Counted from the stretch's first letter, positions 50,521-61,793 are shown. The stretch is DNA of 64,000 bases from Hydractinia symbiolongicarpus (GCF_029227915.1 NC_079884.1:7006001-7070000); one strand, 5' to 3'. Numbers and translations: made by a program. Notes: generated by a model not told the origin, from the sequence alone.

Positions 50521-50539
50521 CAATGTTTTTATTTGGCAC

Positions 50540-50560
50540 CCCCCCCCCCCCAACCCTTTT
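50540..50560 (+). repeat. C-run
   Basis: A run of about 14 C between two copies of TTTTATTTGGCACC. The flanking 14-base words are a direct repeat. Confidence 0.8.
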
Positions 50561-50800
50561 ATTTGGCACCATGACTCAATGAGAGATTCAGTAGTGTCTC
50601 CCACGGGAATTTGCCTAGTCTATATATGAATACGCCTTGTGTGTGTGTGCACGGTGAGGCCAAGGACTAAAAATCACAGGTCAATTTTCTTATGACTCAT
50701 GCATTGTCTTTCCACAACGTGGCGTTACGCTAAAATTTACAAAGTTAATAAAAAGCAAAACGAGGGTTATTGTTGCTTATATTAAAGCCGTATGTGACCG

Positions 50801-51063
50801 TTAAGGCGGGAGCAAACCAGCATTTCATCCAACATACGACTGTTGTGATGTTGGATGAAATGTTGGTTTAAGTCACTTCAAAATTTTAAAAGAATTTGAA
50901 ATTTTCAAAAAAGAAGAAAAAAATCGTGTTGGACGATGTTGGATGAAGTTTGATCGCCGTCAAACATTTCATCCAACATTATAGGCAAGTTCAAAGGAAT
51001 TAACTATCTGAGTTGCGTGAATTTTCATGTTGAATTGGTTTGGTGGTACTTTTCATCCAACAT
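50801..51063. mobile_element. putative left end of Harbinger element with alternating subterminal sites
   Basis: TTA (50801-50803) followed by AGGCGGGAGCAAACC could be the target and terminus of a PIF/Harbinger element. Inside lie CATTTCATCCAACAT (50821-50835), its perfect inverse (50848-50862), a near-inverse (50936-50950), a direct copy (50965-50979) and a shortened copy (51051-51063). Such paired sites are expected targets for the Myb/MADF-type DNA-binding protein of these elements. The matching right end was not found near 53.5-54 kb, so the element may be truncated. Confidence 0.55.
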
Positions 51064-51234
51064 ATAAAAATCCTGCGAATTTCAAACGTTGAAACGTTCG
51101 AAATTGACGTTCGAAAACATTCGAACATTCGAGTTTTTGAATGGAACGTTTTTAATTTGATGCGTTTTAATAAAAACATTATCATTTCGACAGGCATGTC
51201 AGATAGGATCAGTGCAAGATTTAAAAATTTCTAG

Positions 51235-52245
51235 CAGTGAGGAAGAGCTATCCCCTGTGAAAGGGAAAGCATTCGAACAACACAGAAAAGGACAAGAGAA
51301 AATAGCACAAGAGAAGGCTTTGGAAGAGAAGAATAAAGAAGAAAAATGAGAAGGTTCAACTGCTAAGAACAAAAAGAACAAAGATAAGGATGGGGAAAGT
51401 TCTTCCGCCAAAGACAAGAAGACCAAAGTGGAGGAAGGAGAGAAAGAAGGAGCCAAAGATTGGACGGAAGATGAAGTATCTATCCTTATATATATGTTTG
51501 AAGAAAGACCTTGCTTGTGGGACTGCTTTGATAAAGAATACTCAAAACGAGATGTAAGAGATATTGTCTATACGGAAATTGTAAGTGCTTTGCCGTTAGC
51601 ATCGCTAAAAACTAAAATAAATGGCGTGAGGACAAATTTGGAAGGGAATTGGCTAAAGTGAACAAGACAAAGAGTGGACAGAGCACTGACGAACTGTATG
51701 TTCCCAGCTGGGTCCATTATCAGCGCCTTTTGTTCTTAGTACCTGTGGTTAAATCAGCTAAAAGTAGAGACACTCATAAACATACCATTGAGGTGAAAAA
51801 TCTCGAAAATGACGAAGATGAAGACACCAAGGTGCCAACCCACGAGAAAAAAAGCATTGCTGAGCGCAAATTAGATTTACTATCCAAATGCACTGAGGCG
51901 ATTACTAAACCAGCCAAGGCTACCGAGGCTACCTCTCCCGTGGTTAACAAGAATTCCACTTCGAACTTTGCTGCCTACGTAGAAGAAAAAATGTCTAAAT
52001 TGGGAAACCATGAACGAAGATACGCTGAAAAGTGAATTTCTGACGTGTTGTTCGATATTGAGATGCAGTCCGACAAGGACGAGCATATAAACCGACCAAT
52101 GATCTATGGGAGTTATTCCAATCACTTATATTTTAATAGCACACCAGTGCAAAAGAACAGTGGAAGCAGTTCTTTTAGTAACGCCAACACAACACACCCA
52201 GTACAAGCACATAGCTACACTGATATGATAAACAATCCTTTCTAG
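51235..52245 (+). pseudogene. Harbinger Myb/MADF-type DNA-binding protein, broken
   Basis: PIF/Harbinger transposons carry two genes: a DDE nuclease and a Myb/SANT/MADF-type protein that brings the nuclease to the ends. Here a Lys/Glu-rich leader is followed by DWTEDEVSILIYMFEERPCL and WDCFDKEYSKRDVRDIV, which is MADF-like: tryptophan, helix, LWD-type motif, KRD. The frame must shift near 51630 to continue as ELAKVNKTKSGQSTDELYV and SWVHYQRLLFL, and runs on to 52245. In-frame TGA codons lie near 51348 and 52033. One frameshift and two stops make it inactive. It is divergent from the transposase gene (52494-53542, minus), tail to tail, as is usual for one element. Composition is AT-rich like the surroundings. 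Confidence 0.8.
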
Positions 52246-52493
52246 GAGTAGGAATACTTTTTATTATATTATTTTTATTGTATTTGTTACTATAATACTA
52301 GAAAATTGAAGTATGCAATTTGATATGAGAAACAAACCTTTCTAGGAATATGAATATTTTTCATAGATCACAAACATTGTAGTTTATTTCGTTTTATATC
52401 GCTAGGAAAAACATCTAAAGATATTAAGTTCTGTTCATAAAAAATAAATTGTTCTTTAGCAATATTTCCACTGCCAGTCTACAGCTCCTTCGT

Positions 52494-53542
52494 TCATAAA
52501 ATAATCTTTAAAGTCGTCCCTGATTGCTTTAGCTGTAACAGATGCATTGTGACCAATTTTAGGCATTTGGAGGGAATGAAATGTCTCCGCCATTCGCCTT
52601 CTCGAATATGACCATTGTCAAGGATAGAATCTGCTAAATTTACCGTACGATAAGCTGATTTTTTGATAAGCATGTTGTGCAATGCCAAAGCTAAGAGGAC
52701 TATGTTTTCGACATGTTTTGGCTCCAAATTTATTGTAGTAAAAAAGACTCTCCATCTGTTGGCAAGAATACCAAACAGATTTTCGGAAATTCGTCTTGCT
52801 CTACTGTGTCTGTAGTTGTAGATTCGTTTATTTTCTGTTACGTTTTGCTGAGGATAAGGTTTCATCATAAATGTTTTCAATGCAAAAGCATCGTCACATA
52901 GGGCAAAGAAACACCACTAAATAAATTATCATCCTTTGGAAGCTTTACCGACCCATCTTTAATAGATTGTAGCAAGGAACTGTGGCTCCACACACCTGAG
53001 TCGCTAACTCGTCCGTTAGACCCACCATCAGCATACAAGCATTCGTACTCAGGACCAGCAATCGCTAAAAGGATTATCGAATGATTATGTTTGTAGTTGT
53101 AGTAGTATGAGCCGCAATTGGCAGGCTTCTTTATAGTATTGTGCTTCCCATCCATTGCACCTAAAGCATGAGGATAGTTCCACCTAGTCTCAAACTTCTC
53201 GGAAATTTGTAGCCACTCTTTCTCGGATGATGGTAGTTGAAGACATTTTGCGACCAATTTCTCCACCAAAGCCCTGCAACACCCTTTTATTATATAGGAT
53301 ACTGCATTCAAAGAAATTCTGAACTGAAAATGAAGTAATTGAAATGATCCTCTTGTCGCAAGAAAACGAAGAGTAAGAGCGAGTCTTTCTTCTGCCATAA
53401 TTGGTTTGTGGCCACCACAATTGCTCATCTGCCCCGTTGATATCAGGAAATCGAAATCCCCTACATCTATCCGAAACATTTCCCTAAATCCGAATCTGTC
53501 TTCAATCTCTGTTAACGTTACAATCTTTTGAAATATGTTCAA
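52494..53542 (-). pseudogene. PIF/Harbinger DDE transposase, frameshifted
   Basis: The first frame (53542 to 52877) gives the N-terminal helix-turn-helix-like part and the catalytic region. RFGFREMFR near residue 20 and LALTLRFLATRGSF near 70 are followed by GAMDGKH (first Asp) and YADGGSNGRVSDSGVW (second Asp). The second frame (52880 to 52494) resumes with FMMKPYPQQN and RARRISENLFGILANRWRVF, which carries the catalytic Glu (SEN), then the C-terminal EPKHVENIVLLALALHNML. At the junction (about 52885) the frame is shifted and the residues normally between PYV and GD(D/E)AF are missing, so a small deletion inactivates it. The three DDE residues are otherwise present. It is tail to tail with the MADF-type gene of the same element. 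Confidence 0.9.
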
Positions 53543-53859
53543 TAAATATTAAGTTCGAAAACACTGCATTTTTATCATGCACAGCACGTTTGCGCTGTTT
53601 TCTTAATACATAGTTCGTGTCTGTTAGGCAAACTGTTCCTTTAATATTTATATTTTGGATTGAGATATTGCGGTAAATATACAATATACTGAAATGATTT
53701 AAGTTAATAACTGTTGATTTTTATACTTTGTGTAACACTTTGAAAGGACTGCTGTATACCATAGACTGAATATCTGATTTTGGTATGATGTGTTACAAAC
53801 TGTACAGTGTGGGAATTTTGTAATAACCTTTTTGTATGACTTGGCAAAATATGTTGGAT

Positions 53860-54100
53860 TTTTCTACTGTCAGGTATACTTTTTTCCCTTTTGTACTTTT
53901 GGCATGGCAAAGCAAGTATAAATTTTAGCAGATGTCGCTTTTAACGTAGCGGTTGTTACAGGCCTTTGATTATGTTGATTTTTTTTTTTTGTACCTGATT
54001 AAATTTTTAAACCTTTTGTTTTTAACGGGTATAAATAAAAAGCTATGCAGACTGTGGGTACTCTCGATCCCACGGCTTTTTTAACTTTTTGCCGTTCCGT
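53860..54100 (+). repeat. partial copy of the old dispersed repeat
   Basis: Carries TTTTGGCATGGCAAAGCAAG, GCGGTTGTTA, GGGTATAAATA and CTCGATCCCA.GGCTTTTTT in the order seen at 24840-24960, 24560-24790 and 50215-50430. Confidence 0.7.
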
Positions 54101-54202
54101 TATAAAAAAGGGACAAAAAGTCGAGGTTAAATTGTTAATTTTAAAAATTCAAATTACTATATTGTATGTTTTTGTTGTGGATTCTTTCACGGGATTTGGC
54201 TG

Positions 54203-55799
54203 TCTCTATAATAATAGCCGTCGTCTTTCTGTCTCTGCGCGGACCAACTCTCTGCGCTGAGTTAGAAAATGATGTTACGGAAACACAAATATCAAATGCG
54301 ATATACTTTTATCCGCTTTGTTGCGACGAGTCCAGTGTTAACAACGGGCCGTTGTTTCTGTTTAACCGAAGTTCCGGTATATAATATTTTTTGAGAAAAG
54401 GATATTACACCTGTGTATCATTGTATATCTGTACTAAGCCCTTAGCTTGTAGAAACATTTTATTTCAAGTTTTCACTGTGAACATGCCCTAAAAAGTATA
54501 AAAAGATTGCCCAGCTGTTTTTTTTTGACGGCGTAGCAAGGGATTGTAAGCTGTGCTTTTATTTTAACTTAAGTTGTGGAAATTTATTTTTAAGTCGTGA
54601 GCACTTCACTTGATTTACTACATAATATATAGCTGTACTAAAGCCCTTTATCTGAATATGTGGCACAGTTGGTGGCTCTTATTAATCAATTATTCGGGTG
54701 TCAACGTCGGGTAAAACAGTTACTTGTGGCTTAACCTGGCGTTTTAACAAAGTGCAACCTGTGTTTTAAAACCAAAGCTGTAATAAAGTTTTTTGAAAAA
54801 CGTATTAAGTACTTGGTACTTAAGTACTTAAAGCTTGGTTCTCACTATGGTCTAACGATAAGCTAACCATAGTGCGCATAATATTCTTGGGGTACCTGGT
54901 GTATTTGTTTCACGTTTACACTACGGTGCATCATTAGCTCTTTTGTAGCCAAATATAATGCGAAAAGAATGAAAAGGAAAGATAAAAAAAATCCTGTTAT
55001 TATCACTACCTCGAAGGATAGGACGTAGCTTGGAAAGAAAGAAATTAACAAAATTACGAAGAAGGTAACAACTTTCGGTCAGAAAGGCAGGGAAAAACTT
55101 TCACATTAAACAGTAACTCTTTTTCTTCTTCTTCAAACGTCATTTTTTATTTTTGTTAGCCATTTAGGTTTTAAAATGACATTTCACAACAAAACATACA
55201 ACCAATTTTAAAAACATAAATCGTTTTGAACACAATTTATGTCGCCTCCCTTTGAAGATTCTTGAAAGTGAGCTTATCTCAAGCCAAAAAAAAATATATT
55301 AAAAAAATTTGATTTAAAAAAATCGGCTAACGATGAGCTAACGATGAGTTCAGCTGTGAGCTAAGCAGACACTTTCACGTTCAAACTATGGGTAAGGTCT
55401 TAGCGCATCATGTGCACTATGGTTAGCTGATCGTTAACCCATAGTGAGAGGTCAGTTCAGTGTCAGAAGTAATTTGTCCACATTTACTAAAACTTATTTT
55501 GCAAAATAAAATAATATTGACTGTTTGTTTTTGCTATGACGGATAACAACGGGTTGTAAACTATGTTTTTATTTCGGCTAAAGTAGCAGTGCAGTTATAT
55601 TTTGAAAAATACATTACAACCGAAACACTATAATATCGCGTGCGCTTCAATCGATTGACGACATACTGCTTACCTGTAAAGCGCTCCACCTGACTGTTTG
55701 ACGCAATTTTTTATGAAGCGCTCCACTAAGTGCTTAACGCCAGGTCACACAGTTACTTGTGGATCAACCCGGAGTTTCGATGCCGGGCTTCCCGGCTAG
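54203..55799 (+). mobile_element. Helitron-type element or composite, about 1.6 kb
   Basis: Begins TCTCTATAATAATAGCCGTC and shares CTGCGCTGAGTTAGAAAAT.ATG and ACACAAATATCAAATGCGAT with the 177-bp elements. It ends with a short hairpin GCCGGG-CTT-CCCGGC leading to CTAG (55796-55799) and T. The interior resembles 47580-48240. A different 3' hairpin from the start-matched family suggests a composite of two elements. Confidence 0.55.
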
Positions 55800-55850
55800 T
55801 CTTCTCTATAATAATACAGAGACTGCGTCTGCCTGTAACAGGCAAAGTGG

Positions 55851-56375
55851 ATGTGTTCATTTTCCTTTGATGTCTTCGAAAAAAGCATGTATCAAGTGCT
55901 AATCTATAAGGTCAACATTGCGGTGTCAATAACACTAATTCAACGTAAATATCTCATTAGGGTTCTCACGCTTCCTCATAACTTCTCAATTCTCCTGAAA
56001 TTCAAAAGGTCCCCTCAATTCTCTTCAAATGTCGTCAAATTTTTTGAAAATAAGTTTTTCTTCTCAAATCAAAGGCACCAACCAGTAATACAAATTGCTC
56101 AATTTAAGCAAGATGCTATATCTTTGTTATGTACGATATGTTTTCACATGATAGTGAAGTTTCCTTTTAAAATGGCGTTGACCAGACATGCTAGATGTTT
56201 GATATCGAGTTTATTGGTGGAGTTACCTGACAAAAATGAAACAAGGCTTGCAAATATGGTTAGAATATTGTACATGGGAGAGCAGATAACAAGTTCTTGT
56301 GCTGAAGACAAGCCAAATGATTCTATTTGCCTTGGTGAATTTTATCAGAATTTCCTTGATGATAAAAAGTACTGA
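55851..56375 (+). CDS. open frame of 174 codons, unknown
   Basis: The N-terminal half looks like translated non-coding sequence, in part Helitron body. The C-terminal 60 residues (SSLLVELPDKNETRLANMVR and on to a stop after FYQNFLDDKKY) have a more protein-like, acidic, helical composition. No family is recognised. It lies just upstream of the relic at 56424-56549 and may be part of the same decayed element gene. No splice signals were found that would join it to other exons. Confidence 0.25.
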   Translation: MCSFSFDVFEKSMYQVLIYKVNIAVSITLIQRKYLIRVLTLPHNFSILLKFKRSPQFSSNVVKFFENKFFFSNQRHQPVIQIAQFKQDAISLLCTICFHMIVKFPFKMALTRHARCLISSLLVELPDKNETRLANMVRILYMGEQITSSCAEDKPNDSICLGEFYQNFLDDKKY

Positions 56376-56423
56376 AATTAAGGAGTAATTATTAAAATCA
56401 TCCTTATATTGTCACATTAATAA

Positions 56424-56549
56424 GCTTCTATCGAGCATGGTTTTAGTGTTCATAAAAATTTGTTAGTTGATGATCTGTCAGAAATTACTTTGGTTGCACA
56501 ACGAGTTGTCAAGAATTACATGATGCAAATGCTATGTTATTACATATAA
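56424..56549 (+). pseudogene. relic of a transposon-like protein
   Basis: The frame reads SIEHGFSVHKNLLVDDLSE, then ITLVAQRVVKNYM, then a stop. It looks like a conserved protein segment cut out of a longer gene. I believe it is from a repeated, element-borne protein but cannot name the family. A Lys-rich stretch, broken by stops, follows to about 56830. Confidence 0.35.
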
Positions 56550-56850
56550 TAAACATTACACCATCTCTTCGTCGACATGTCGGATCGACCCATCAAAGAT
56601 ATTAAGAATCGAGTTTCTAATAAAAAACAGCTAAAAAGAAAGACAAAAATGCATAAATCGACTAAATCAAGAAAAATGAAGTTAATTGTAACAAAAACCA
56701 TTTGCGAGCTTCATACAGATGCCGACCTCTACGTAACACTCCAGATGGAGTGAAGGCACTCTAAACCAAATCTAGTGCTTTTCGAAAATCTGCTAAAGAA
56801 AATGATCAAGAACTTGAGGATTTCAATTGCAAACAATATTTTTTGCTTTT

Positions 56851-56881
56851 CTTTTTTTTTTTTTTTTTTTTAGGGGGGGGG
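56851..56881 (+). repeat. T-run followed by G-run
   Basis: About 20 T, then A, then nine G. Homopolymer length is unreliable. Confidence 0.8.
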
Positions 56882-57146
56882 TTACATCTTTATACTTTCC
56901 AATTCTGTTCTAACTGCTTTCTTAGCATAACCCATACATTATCTATAAATGCAAATTGGTCCATACACAGAGTTTCATTAACTGAGAAGGAAAGTGTTAA
57001 CATGTTCTGTTGATTTTTATGAGCTTATGGCTAGGGCTGAACTTTTTCAGAATACTGCCCCAATACGTTGGTTTAAAATGAATCAATTTCATTGGTAAAC
57101 ATCAGGCTTAGCTTATTAGCCCCTGTTTGTTTTATAGTAACATATA

Positions 57147-57950
57147 TTAACCCTATTTGGTATAGGCTATTTTGACCCTTTTAAGTAGGGGGGCATAAGG
57201 TGCCCGCGGATGAACATTTGTTCAGTTTGGTTTTAAGTGATAAAACTTGACTCAAAGAAGCACCAATATGTTGTGACTTAATTAGTGACAAAATATTTAG
57301 GTTTACATGTCATCACAGGAAGTGATGACGTCAAAATGAGACAATGGTTGAAGAAAATATGTCTTTCTTGTAAATTCTCGTCTTTTTATCTTTTTTAAAA
57401 CTATTTATAGTACTAGTCATTAAAAAAGTAATGTAAAAATGTAAGATATTAATAGGAACATTAACAGGTGGTATAAAGACAAGGGATTTCTCCAAGGAGA
57501 AAATGGTAATCGATCAGAATTTAAATCTTCAAGAATTTTTCTTGAAAAATCTATATTTGAGAACCTTTGTGTTAGCAGCTGACATGGAATAAAACTTGGT
57601 ATATCTATTAGCACTTACGTCAGTACCTACTCAATAAAGACAATTCGAATTGACATGGGACAAAATGACCTATGACGTTATCATATGACAATAGAAATAG
57701 AGAAATAGGAAATTACAAACATTCTTGTCTGTAAATTACCAATATTCCGGTCTGCAAATTACACAGTATGCATGTCAATATTGTATGATGACTTTTTGTC
57801 ACTATCACATACATAATCCCATATTCATACAACTGGTTAGTTTAGAAAGCATTTATTTTTAGCATTACAATATAGTGAGATTGACAAGTCCAATAAAAAT
57901 TAGGAAAAGTCACAAAATGTGGTTCACAAAATGTGTGTGGTTCCTTCATT
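57147..57950. mobile_element. truncated piggyBac-like MITE
   Basis: Starts TTAACCCTATTTGGTATAGG, has GGGGGGCATAAGGTGCCCGCGG like the inner end of 41369-42057, and shares the GATGACGTCA and AGTCACAAAAT blocks with it in order. The inverted right end is missing. The small minus frame at 57420-57614 is not credible. Confidence 0.7.
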
Positions 57951-58179
57951 TTTACAAGTGCAACTTTTCTCCTTAAATCTCTTCAATTTTTGTTAACAAA
58001 TGCTCCTCAAAAATCACCTCAAATATCCCTAAATCTTCTCAAATTTGGTTTGAAAAAAAGGTGGGAACCCTGCTTATACTAGTGGATATTTTTCACGGGC
58101 TTTATTGACTAGTAATAAAGTAATAGCACGAAAAATATCTCCAACGTGATCGGCTAATAGAAGAGAAGAAATTACAATG

Positions 58180-58600
58180 TCTTATAATAATACCGTGTGT
58201 CTGGGTGCTTGTGAGAGGCGGTTTTGACAAGTGTGCATTTTCCCTAGATGTTGCCGAAAAATTTCAGGTCATCAAAAATGTCTCAATAACTTAACATCAA
58301 TAACTAACCTTTTAACGCAGCCATTGCAATCTATTATACAAATTTTTAAAAAGTCTTTTTTTGTCTTTTAACAATTTCTTGTTGGTGTCAGCAAAATGTT
58401 TAAATCGTTATTTCTCTTTGACCTTTCTTTAAAACCACATGATCTTATACATTATTTTGATTAGCATTTTAAGTTCTATACAATACAGTCAACAAGTAAA
58501 TTTTATTTTATTAATTTTTATCATTGCTGACGTCATTAAAAGTCAAATGGCGATTCCTTTTTATTGCTCTTCTGCCTAAGTGGTCAATAAGTGAACGCGA
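58180..58600 (+). mobile_element. Helitron-type fragment
   Basis: A start-like TAATAATACCGTGTGTCTG, GTTGCCGAAAAAT and GCTGACGTCA-type blocks match the body of 22757-23383. The 3' terminus is decayed near 58585 (CTAAGTGGTCAATAAGTG). Confidence 0.5.
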
Positions 58601-58984
58601 GGTTTCCACTATCGCAGATTGCTGGAAACTAAGTTTCTTTTCAGATTCTGTACGGCAATGCTTTGCAGGTGTGACTGCTCATGCGCAGTGAGTTAGTATT
58701 TCAGGCGATTCTCGCAAGGGTTCTTCCTCGATCGTCAGTTGGCCTTGGCGTCGCAAACTTTTGCTAACAGTGTTTAATGTTCTTCATATCTTTTATCTTT
58801 TCATGTACCATCAAACTTCGAGTTTATGACGAAAATCGTGGAAAACAGACTACGAAGATATATATTGTAAGATGCACGGCATAACAAATGGTCATCTTCA
58901 CGGTTTTTCTTCTCTAGAAAAAAGGCTATAAAGCTCCCACGTTTGGATCCATGGGCTAGAGAAGTTTTTTCATCCAGTTGCTGA

Positions 58985-59310
58985 TCATCATGCCGTTCAT
59001 CATAGTTGTGTGTATTGTATATGTGCTTTGTCAAGCCAACGAGGCGAGAATAGTGTATTGTATATGTTCTTTGCCAAGTCAACGAGGCGGTGTATTGTAT
59101 ATGTGCTTTGCCAAGCCAAGTGCTTTGCCAAGCCAACGCGGCGGTGTATTGTATATGTGCTTTGCTAAGCCAACGAGGCGAGAATTGTATTGTACATGTG
59201 CTCTTTGCTAAACCAACGAGGCGAGGTGTATTGTATATGTGCTTTGCCAAGCCAAAGAGGCGAAAGTGTGTATTGTATGCGTGCTTTGCCATGCCAACGA
59301 GGCGAGAATA
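58985..59310 (+). repeat. minisatellite, about 42-bp unit, 7-8 copies
   Basis: Units of the form TGTATTGTATATGTGCTTTG then CCAAGCCAACGAGGCGAGAA, with internal truncated copies. Open frames on both strands (for example minus 58801-59292) are products of the repeat. It lies immediately next to the end of the Helentron relic. Confidence 0.92.
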
Positions 59311-59354
59311 CCAATATCACCATATTGAGTTGTTATTTATTCTTAATCACCCAT

Positions 59355-60180
59355 TGCTGGGAAGAAGTGAAAAGAACGGATATATGAGTTAAGGAGGTTA
59401 CAACTTGTTTATATTCAGTGAACAAGGAACTAGTTTTCATCACTAAATGCATTTACATTAAAATATCTAAGTATAACATCAGCGATCAGTTTCCCAAAAA
59501 ATGTTGAGTAAGGTATGATGATTCCTCTCGATTAAGAGAATTTTTGCGATATAGATGTAGAAAACTAACAGCATTCTTTTGAAACGTTTTCTTCGTCACT
59601 TTATAAAATATTGCACCTGGAGTATTCACAATATCAAACAATTCTGTAGTTTCATTACGACCAACTAAAAGACTAGAAACCCTATCCACATTGCTGTTTG
59701 GAATTAAAGTAAAGTAATCTAGTCTTGTGTTGCAGTTTGATTTAAATGATATCTAAGTTTCCATGGGTGAATATTTATCATAGCACATCCGTATTTCATT
59801 CTCAACAGAGAATGCTTCACCCCGATCGGACCTATGATCATGACGGGCGAGTATAATGCGTGTAAGTCATATTGAAAAAGAACAACTTTGTTCGTCACTA
59901 ACATACTGCCTGGCACTTATTTGACCCGCGGTCCGTAAGGAATAAACTATCTGAGTTCTCTTATAACATATTGCCGCACGTAGTGTACTGGGTTCGTCTG
60001 CGGCTCTTAGTTCTGGGGACCGCGGATCGAATCCCGCTCACTGCCAGGAAGGATGTTAGTGATGAACAAAGTAGGTCTTTTTTAATATATCTGAGTTTCT
60101 GTTAGGCATAATAAATCACTTTCCATGTTGTAGGATCTTGTTTTAAGCAAAGTTACTACTTCACAAATTACGCCAGTATC
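59355..60180 (-). pseudogene. Helentron C-terminal EEP (AP-like) endonuclease domain
   Basis: Helentrons differ from canonical Helitrons by a fused AP-like endonuclease. The minus strand shows SDLLCLTETQI (about 60105, carrying the catalytic Glu), ELFDIVNTPGAIFYKVTKKT and VSFLHLYRKNSL (59640-59540), DVILRYFNVNAFSDEN (59480-59433) and YKQVVTSLTHIS (about 59390). The usual GDFN motif reads RYFN, so the catalytic Asp is lost. The domain is interrupted at 59896-60066 by an insertion and by several frame changes. It is fused to, and downstream of, the helicase as expected. Confidence 0.8.
59896..60066 (+). mobile_element. 171-bp insertion with tRNA-like boxes and inverted ends
   Basis: Ends are inverted: CACTAACATACTGCCTGGCA on the left and the inverse of TGCCAGGAAGGATGTTAGTG on the right. 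Inside are TAGTGTACTGG (a perfect A-box match, about 59977) and GGATCGAATCC (B-box with one mismatch, about 60023), plus an inverted pair CGCGGTCC/GGACCGCG. It sits inside the EEP domain of the Helentron. It may be a tRNA-derived SINE or a MITE that captured a tRNA-like promoter. Confidence 0.65.
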
Positions 60181-60350
60181 TTTTGATGTCAATTTTGGGT
60201 GTTTTCGCATATAATTGTATTGCTCGGTTGCTCGTGTGTCTGATTTAATAGCTGATCTGGAAAATGTTTCCGTTAGGTATAAACCCTCTAAGCTTGTGAC
60301 TCCACTAAATGCGACATGGATTTGTCCTGAGTGAAAGGCTTGTTGCTTTA

Positions 60351-61751
60351 TTAAATCAAAATAAACAACAATTTTATTAAACGTTGAACCTTGTGAACAG
60401 TACAGGCCCATGACAGCATTAGTGGGAATTGCATTCGTTTCATAGTAGGTGAAGTTAGATTCTGTTTATTAAATTTGATTTCCTTTTCTATCCTGCTTAT
60501 TGTAATAACATTTTCTTGTATAGCATATGGATCTGTTCTCATAGCTTAATTAACTCCTGTACTTTTGTCTTCCATTCTCAAATATATTTTTGTTACTTTT
60601 CCTAATCCATCGGTATTTATACGATAAACAGTTCCAATCTGTCCATTAATAAGTTTATCTGATATGTCAATATTTGATGTCAACATGACTTTCGCGTTTA
60701 GTTTTAGACGAAGTTTTTGAGCTAGTCCACCTGTTTTTTGTGCGGGTATGGAGTTTTTGCACCATTGACACAGGAATATTTTCTGGGATTTTGTCAATGG
60801 CGTCGATATTTATTTGATCCGATGATATACTGTTTAGCATATTTTGCTATGTTCAGAGGCAGGTTGGTTTTCAACAAAGATATGAATCGCATCTTTGGCG
60901 TAGTTTAGGTCATTTTAAAAAATGAATTTAGATTTTAGTAAATCTTCGTGGTGCGTTTCTAAGTTTCCCACTCTGATATTGTTTAATAATTTAACAAACA
61001 TTGATCACCACGCTGCCTCATAACTTCTGTCAGTTCAGCAATCTTAAACTATTTCCAGCAATGCGAAAGATTTAACAGTACATCTTTGTAGTCTGCATAA
61101 ATTAGTCTTGCTTGAATTGGTGGAAATTGGTATAAATCCCCACATGCTATAACAGATATTCCTGCAAATGGAATATCATCTGTGCATCCAAAATATTTCA
61201 GTTAGCCATTGGTGAATGTGGAACAGCAGTTTGTTTGAGATTATTGAGATTCCGTCTATTACGATAATGCTTAGCTCTGAATGCTTATTTCGCAGCATGC
61301 ACCTCTTTTTATTACTCAACTTAGAAATGTTTTTAGTAAAACTTCTATCAACTGGTATACCTAAGGCTGAATGTATTGTATTTCCCTCAACATTGCCAGA
61401 ATAAGAATTTTATCTATTTCTAAGTTCCATGTACGATAAGATGGTGCTTCATTTAGCATGTCAGAAATTGTTTTATTCAAGTGTGACTTTCCACAGCCTG
61501 CGCTTCCTGTTAGAAAGAATTGGCTAATTTTATGGTGTGCGTTACATTCCAAGCTTTTTGTACCTTCTAACGCAATCATTCACGACTTCAAAATCTTCCC
61601 TTTGGGTTTCGTTTAATGCTCCAATTTTTTCATGGAGTTTGTCATCAGAAATTCCAGAATTACTAACCGATGAAAAAGTGTTCCCAATAACTGTGACGTT
61701 TTCGGTTTCATTTGGAACTTCTTGATTGCTATAGTAATTTATATTGCTCAT
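60351..61751 (-). pseudogene. Helentron PIF1-like helicase domain
   Basis: A 5'-3' DNA helicase of superfamily 1 unwinds the donor strand. Seen in order: LNETQREDFEVVNDCV (about 61640), Walker A GSAGCGKSHL (about 61500), and Walker B as VIDGIS (about 61260), where the catalytic Glu is replaced by Gly. Then come GISVIACGDLYQFPP (about 61140, motif III-like), KLNAKVMLTSNID and LINGQIGTVYRI (about 60690-60620), WACTVHKVQ (about 60400), and GQIHVAFSGVTSLEGLYL (about 60320, where the usual SR is SG). Frameshifts separate nearly every block. The loss of the Walker B Glu shows that decay is not just a matter of indels. Confidence 0.9.
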
Positions 61752-61793
61752 TTCATCATTAACATCGTCATTTCAACAATTTGTATTTATAAT

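Larger units (their letters stand above)
55803..58112 (+). mobile_element. possible Helitron-type element carrying foreign sequence
   Basis: Starts TCTCTATAATAATACAGAGA, sharing GTAACAGGCAAAGTGGATGT with 49488. A GTGGATATTTTTCAC...GGGCTTTATTGACTAG end lies at about 58082-58112, followed by T. Between them are an open frame, a protein-like relic and a truncated MITE. That the two ends belong together is inference. Confidence 0.4.

Noticed and set aside
58801-59292. Minus-strand frame of 163 codons
   Set aside because: Mostly translation of the 42-bp minisatellite, whose unit is divisible by three.
59970-60040. Functional tRNA gene
   Set aside because: Box spacing is long, the stems do not fit a cloverleaf, and the boxes lie between inverted element ends.
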